Positions 4,977-6,231 of a stretch of 6,231 bases of DNA are shown here, one piece after another. The notes beneath the pieces are model-generated. The model was not told the origin of the DNA. It made no database searches and saw nothing but the letters and a program-made list of their open reading frames with translations. Origin of the DNA: Casimicrobiaceae bacterium (GTDB taxonomy: Bacteria > Pseudomonadota > Gammaproteobacteria > Burkholderiales > Casimicrobiaceae); assembly GCA_955652025.1 (NCBI GenBank), contig CATPAO010000290.1, positions 1 through 6,231 on the forward strand, given 5' to 3'. Each line of letters begins with the position of its first letter. The first letter of the stretch is position 1. The position numbers and the translations under genes were made by a program.

Positions 4977-5900
4977 TCAGCGGAGCAGGAGGTACAGGAT
5001 GCCGGCGACCAGCAGCCACTTCGTCGCGTAGTACGCGAGCTTGCTTTTCTTCTTGAGCGCCTTGCCTGGGAGGCGCAGGTAGTACGCGACGCTGAAGATG
5101 CGATTCAAGACGCCGATCTGATCGCCGGGCGCGTTCTCGGTCTGGCTCGCGCGGATCGCCGTCGCTTCGAACCAGTGGTTGATCTTCGCCATGATGCGGC
5201 TCGTGAGAGGGCGCTCGACGTCGCAAAACAGTATCAGGCGCGTGATGTCGGACTTGTTTTCCGCCCAGTGGATGTACGTTTCGTCGAACATCACCGCCTC
5301 GCCGTCGCGCCACGAGTACATTTCGCCGTCGACCCAGATCTTGCAGGTGTCGGCGTTGGGCGTGACGAGCCCGAGGTGATAGCGGAGCGACCCGGCGAAC
5401 GGGTCGCGGTGCTTGCCGAGATCGCCGCCGGGCGGCAAGAGCGCGAACATCGCGCCGTTCACGTTCGGAATCGACTGCACGAGTGCGACGGTCTTCGGGC
5501 ACAGCGCCTTCGCCGACGGCAACGGCTCGTCGTACCACTTGACGTAGAAGCGCTTCCAGCCTCGGCGAAAGAACGAGTTGAAGCCGAGGTCGGTGTAGCC
5601 GGCCGCCGCGCGGATGTGCCCTTCGTCGAAGAGCTTGAGCGCCTCGTCGCGGATCGTCATCCAGTTGTCCGACAGCGGCGCGAGCTCGGGAAAGCGCGCG
5701 ACATCGACGAACGGCCTGATCGGCACCGCCGAGAACATGTACATCAGCGCGTTGTACGGCGCGAGGAACGTCGAATGGTCGGTCAACTGGCGGTAGAAGC
5801 GGTGGCGGACGCGGCCGCGCAGATGCACATACATCATCGACGTCAAGAACACGTACAGGACGATGAACTTGGGAGCGAGCCAGTTGATGTCGGCGAGCAT
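4977..5900 (-). CDS. lpxO: Lipid A 2-hydroxylase LpxO (aspartyl/asparaginyl beta-hydroxylase family)
   Basis: LpxO is an Fe(II)/2-oxoglutarate dioxygenase that adds a 2-hydroxyl group to a secondary acyl chain of lipid A at the cytoplasmic face of the inner membrane. The 307-residue length is close to the roughly 300 of Salmonella LpxO. The order is: N-terminal hydrophobic segment (about 7-25), helical region with NDLGFNSFF-like YTDLGFNSFFRRGWKRF (102-118) and WYDEPLPSA, then the jelly-roll catalytic core with H164-R-D166 in HRDPFAGSLRYHLGLVTPN, WRDGEAVMFDETYIHWAEN carrying His211, and R221 in TRLILFCDVERP as likely 2-oxoglutarate contact. A lysine-rich stretch (280-287) precedes a C-terminal hydrophobic segment (about 290-306). 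The ATG at 5900 gives the usual MLxDINWLAPKF start, though I see no clear ribosome binding site. It follows an LpxL/HtrB-like gene by 37 bases, probably in one operon. Residue roles are from family knowledge. Confidence 0.93.
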   Translation of the reverse strand: MLADINWLAPKFIVLYVFLTSMMYVHLRGRVRHRFYRQLTDHSTFLAPYNALMYMFSAVPIRPFVDVARFPELAPLSDNWMTIRDEALKLFDEGHIRAAAGYTDLGFNSFFRRGWKRFYVKWYDEPLPSAKALCPKTVALVQSIPNVNGAMFALLPPGGDLGKHRDPFAGSLRYHLGLVTPNADTCKIWVDGEMYSWRDGEAVMFDETYIHWAENKSDITRLILFCDVERPLTSRIMAKINHWFEATAIRASQTENAPGDQIGVLNRIFSVAYYLRLPGKALKKKSKLAYYATKWLLVAGILYLLLR

Positions 5901-5937
5901 GATCGAAAGTGGCGGCGCGGAATCGGTGGAAAGTGTG

Positions 5938-6231
5938 CTAGCTTAAACCCTTCGCGGCGCCGCTGTCGCCGCCGGTCTTCTTTGGCGACCCCGAGGTCTT
6001 CCATCGCTGGTGGACCCAATACCACTGCTCGGGATGACGCAGGATCAGCCGCTCGAGCGCGGCGTTGAACACGCGCGTGGTGCGCCGGATCGCCTCGTTG
6101 GTGTTCTCGTGATCGACCACCGGCAGCGGGTCCTCGAAGCGCAGCACGTGCCGGCCGTCCGGCTCGCGCCAGCTCGCCGCCGGCAACACGGGCGACCCGG
6201 TGGCGAGCGCGATGATCGCGAGGCTCTTGAA
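5938..6231 (-). CDS. LpxL/HtrB-family lipid A (or lysophospholipid) acyltransferase, C-terminal fragment
   Basis: Only the last 97 codons are in the window; the frame is open through the right edge. The family transfers a secondary fatty acid from acyl-ACP onto the Kdo-lipid A precursor at the inner membrane. The visible part has ALATGSPVLPAASWREPDG, matching the segment after the catalytic core, then FEDPLP, a helix with IRRTTRVFNAALERLILR and the hallmark RHPEQWYWVHQRWK (visible residues 65-78). A GTG at 6189 lies inside the conserved fold and is not a start. The catalytic HX4D motif would be upstream and cannot be checked. A tail of about 19 residues rich in Ser, Gly and Lys follows the hallmark. 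LpxL, LpxM and related paralogues cannot be told apart from this part, so no symbol is given. It is upstream of lpxO on the same strand. Confidence 0.9.
   Translation of the reverse strand, partial: FKSLAIIALATGSPVLPAASWREPDGRHVLRFEDPLPVVDHENTNEAIRRTTRVFNAALERLILRHPEQWYWVHQRWKTSGSPKKTGGDSGAAKGLS

Noticed and set aside
5905..5935. Direct repeat GAAAGTG (5905-5911 and 5929-5935) in the gap before lpxO
   Set aside because: A 7-base repeat in a 37-base gap is short and no known operator fits; reported only as a possible coincidence.
1..6231. Mobile element, phage, toxin-antitoxin, CRISPR, defence or biosynthetic gene cluster
   Set aside because: No transposase, integrase, terminal repeats, spacer arrays, tRNA edges or defence domains are visible; codon bias is uniform apart from the small azoR patch and the AT-rich promoter region.

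Overview
This is an ordinary, densely coded, GC-rich stretch of a chromosome. The protein families (cobalamin-dependent methionine synthase, LpxO of the burkholderial type, an LpxL/HtrB acyltransferase tail, an AzoR/LysR pair and a MarR-GNAT fusion) suggest a Gram-negative betaproteobacterium, most likely Burkholderiaceae (Burkholderia, Paraburkholderia or a relative). The genus is an inference from protein resemblance and codon bias. I see no tRNA, rRNA, CRISPR array, insertion sequence, phage gene or attachment site, and no gene-free stretch longer than about 150 bases.

Layout from left to right: (1) the 3' end of metH on the plus strand, covering the end of the cobalamin domain and the whole AdoMet activation domain. 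(2) On the minus strand, azoR (FMN-dependent NADH azoreductase) followed by cdd (cytidine deaminase). The 3' end of cdd overlaps that of metH by 11 bases. (3) A LysR-type regulator gene divergent from azoR. The 154-base region between them is AT-rich on the regulator side and holds facing promoter candidates and a T-N11-A motif. (4) On the minus strand, a MarR-GNAT fusion gene followed by a DUF1993 gene, whose stop codon interlocks with the LysR gene's stop. (5) On the minus strand, the 3' end of an LpxL/HtrB-family lipid A acyltransferase followed after 37 bases by lpxO (lipid A 2-hydroxylase).

Functionally the window is a mosaic of small units. MetH and Cdd are housekeeping enzymes of methionine/folate metabolism and pyrimidine salvage. 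AzoR with its divergent LysR neighbour looks like a quinone or electrophile response pair. The MarR-GNAT protein probably represses its own gene through a TTGAC/GTCAA operator just upstream. The LpxL-like and LpxO enzymes form a lipid A remodelling pair: one adds a secondary acyl chain and the other hydroxylates such a chain.

I found no clearly novel system. The points most worth a second look are a perfect 9-bp hairpin that buries the cdd ribosome binding site, an AzoR whose second FMN-binding loop lacks the usual glycines, a three-half-site operator at the MarR-GNAT gene with a 21-bp period, and the lpxL-like/lpxO linkage.
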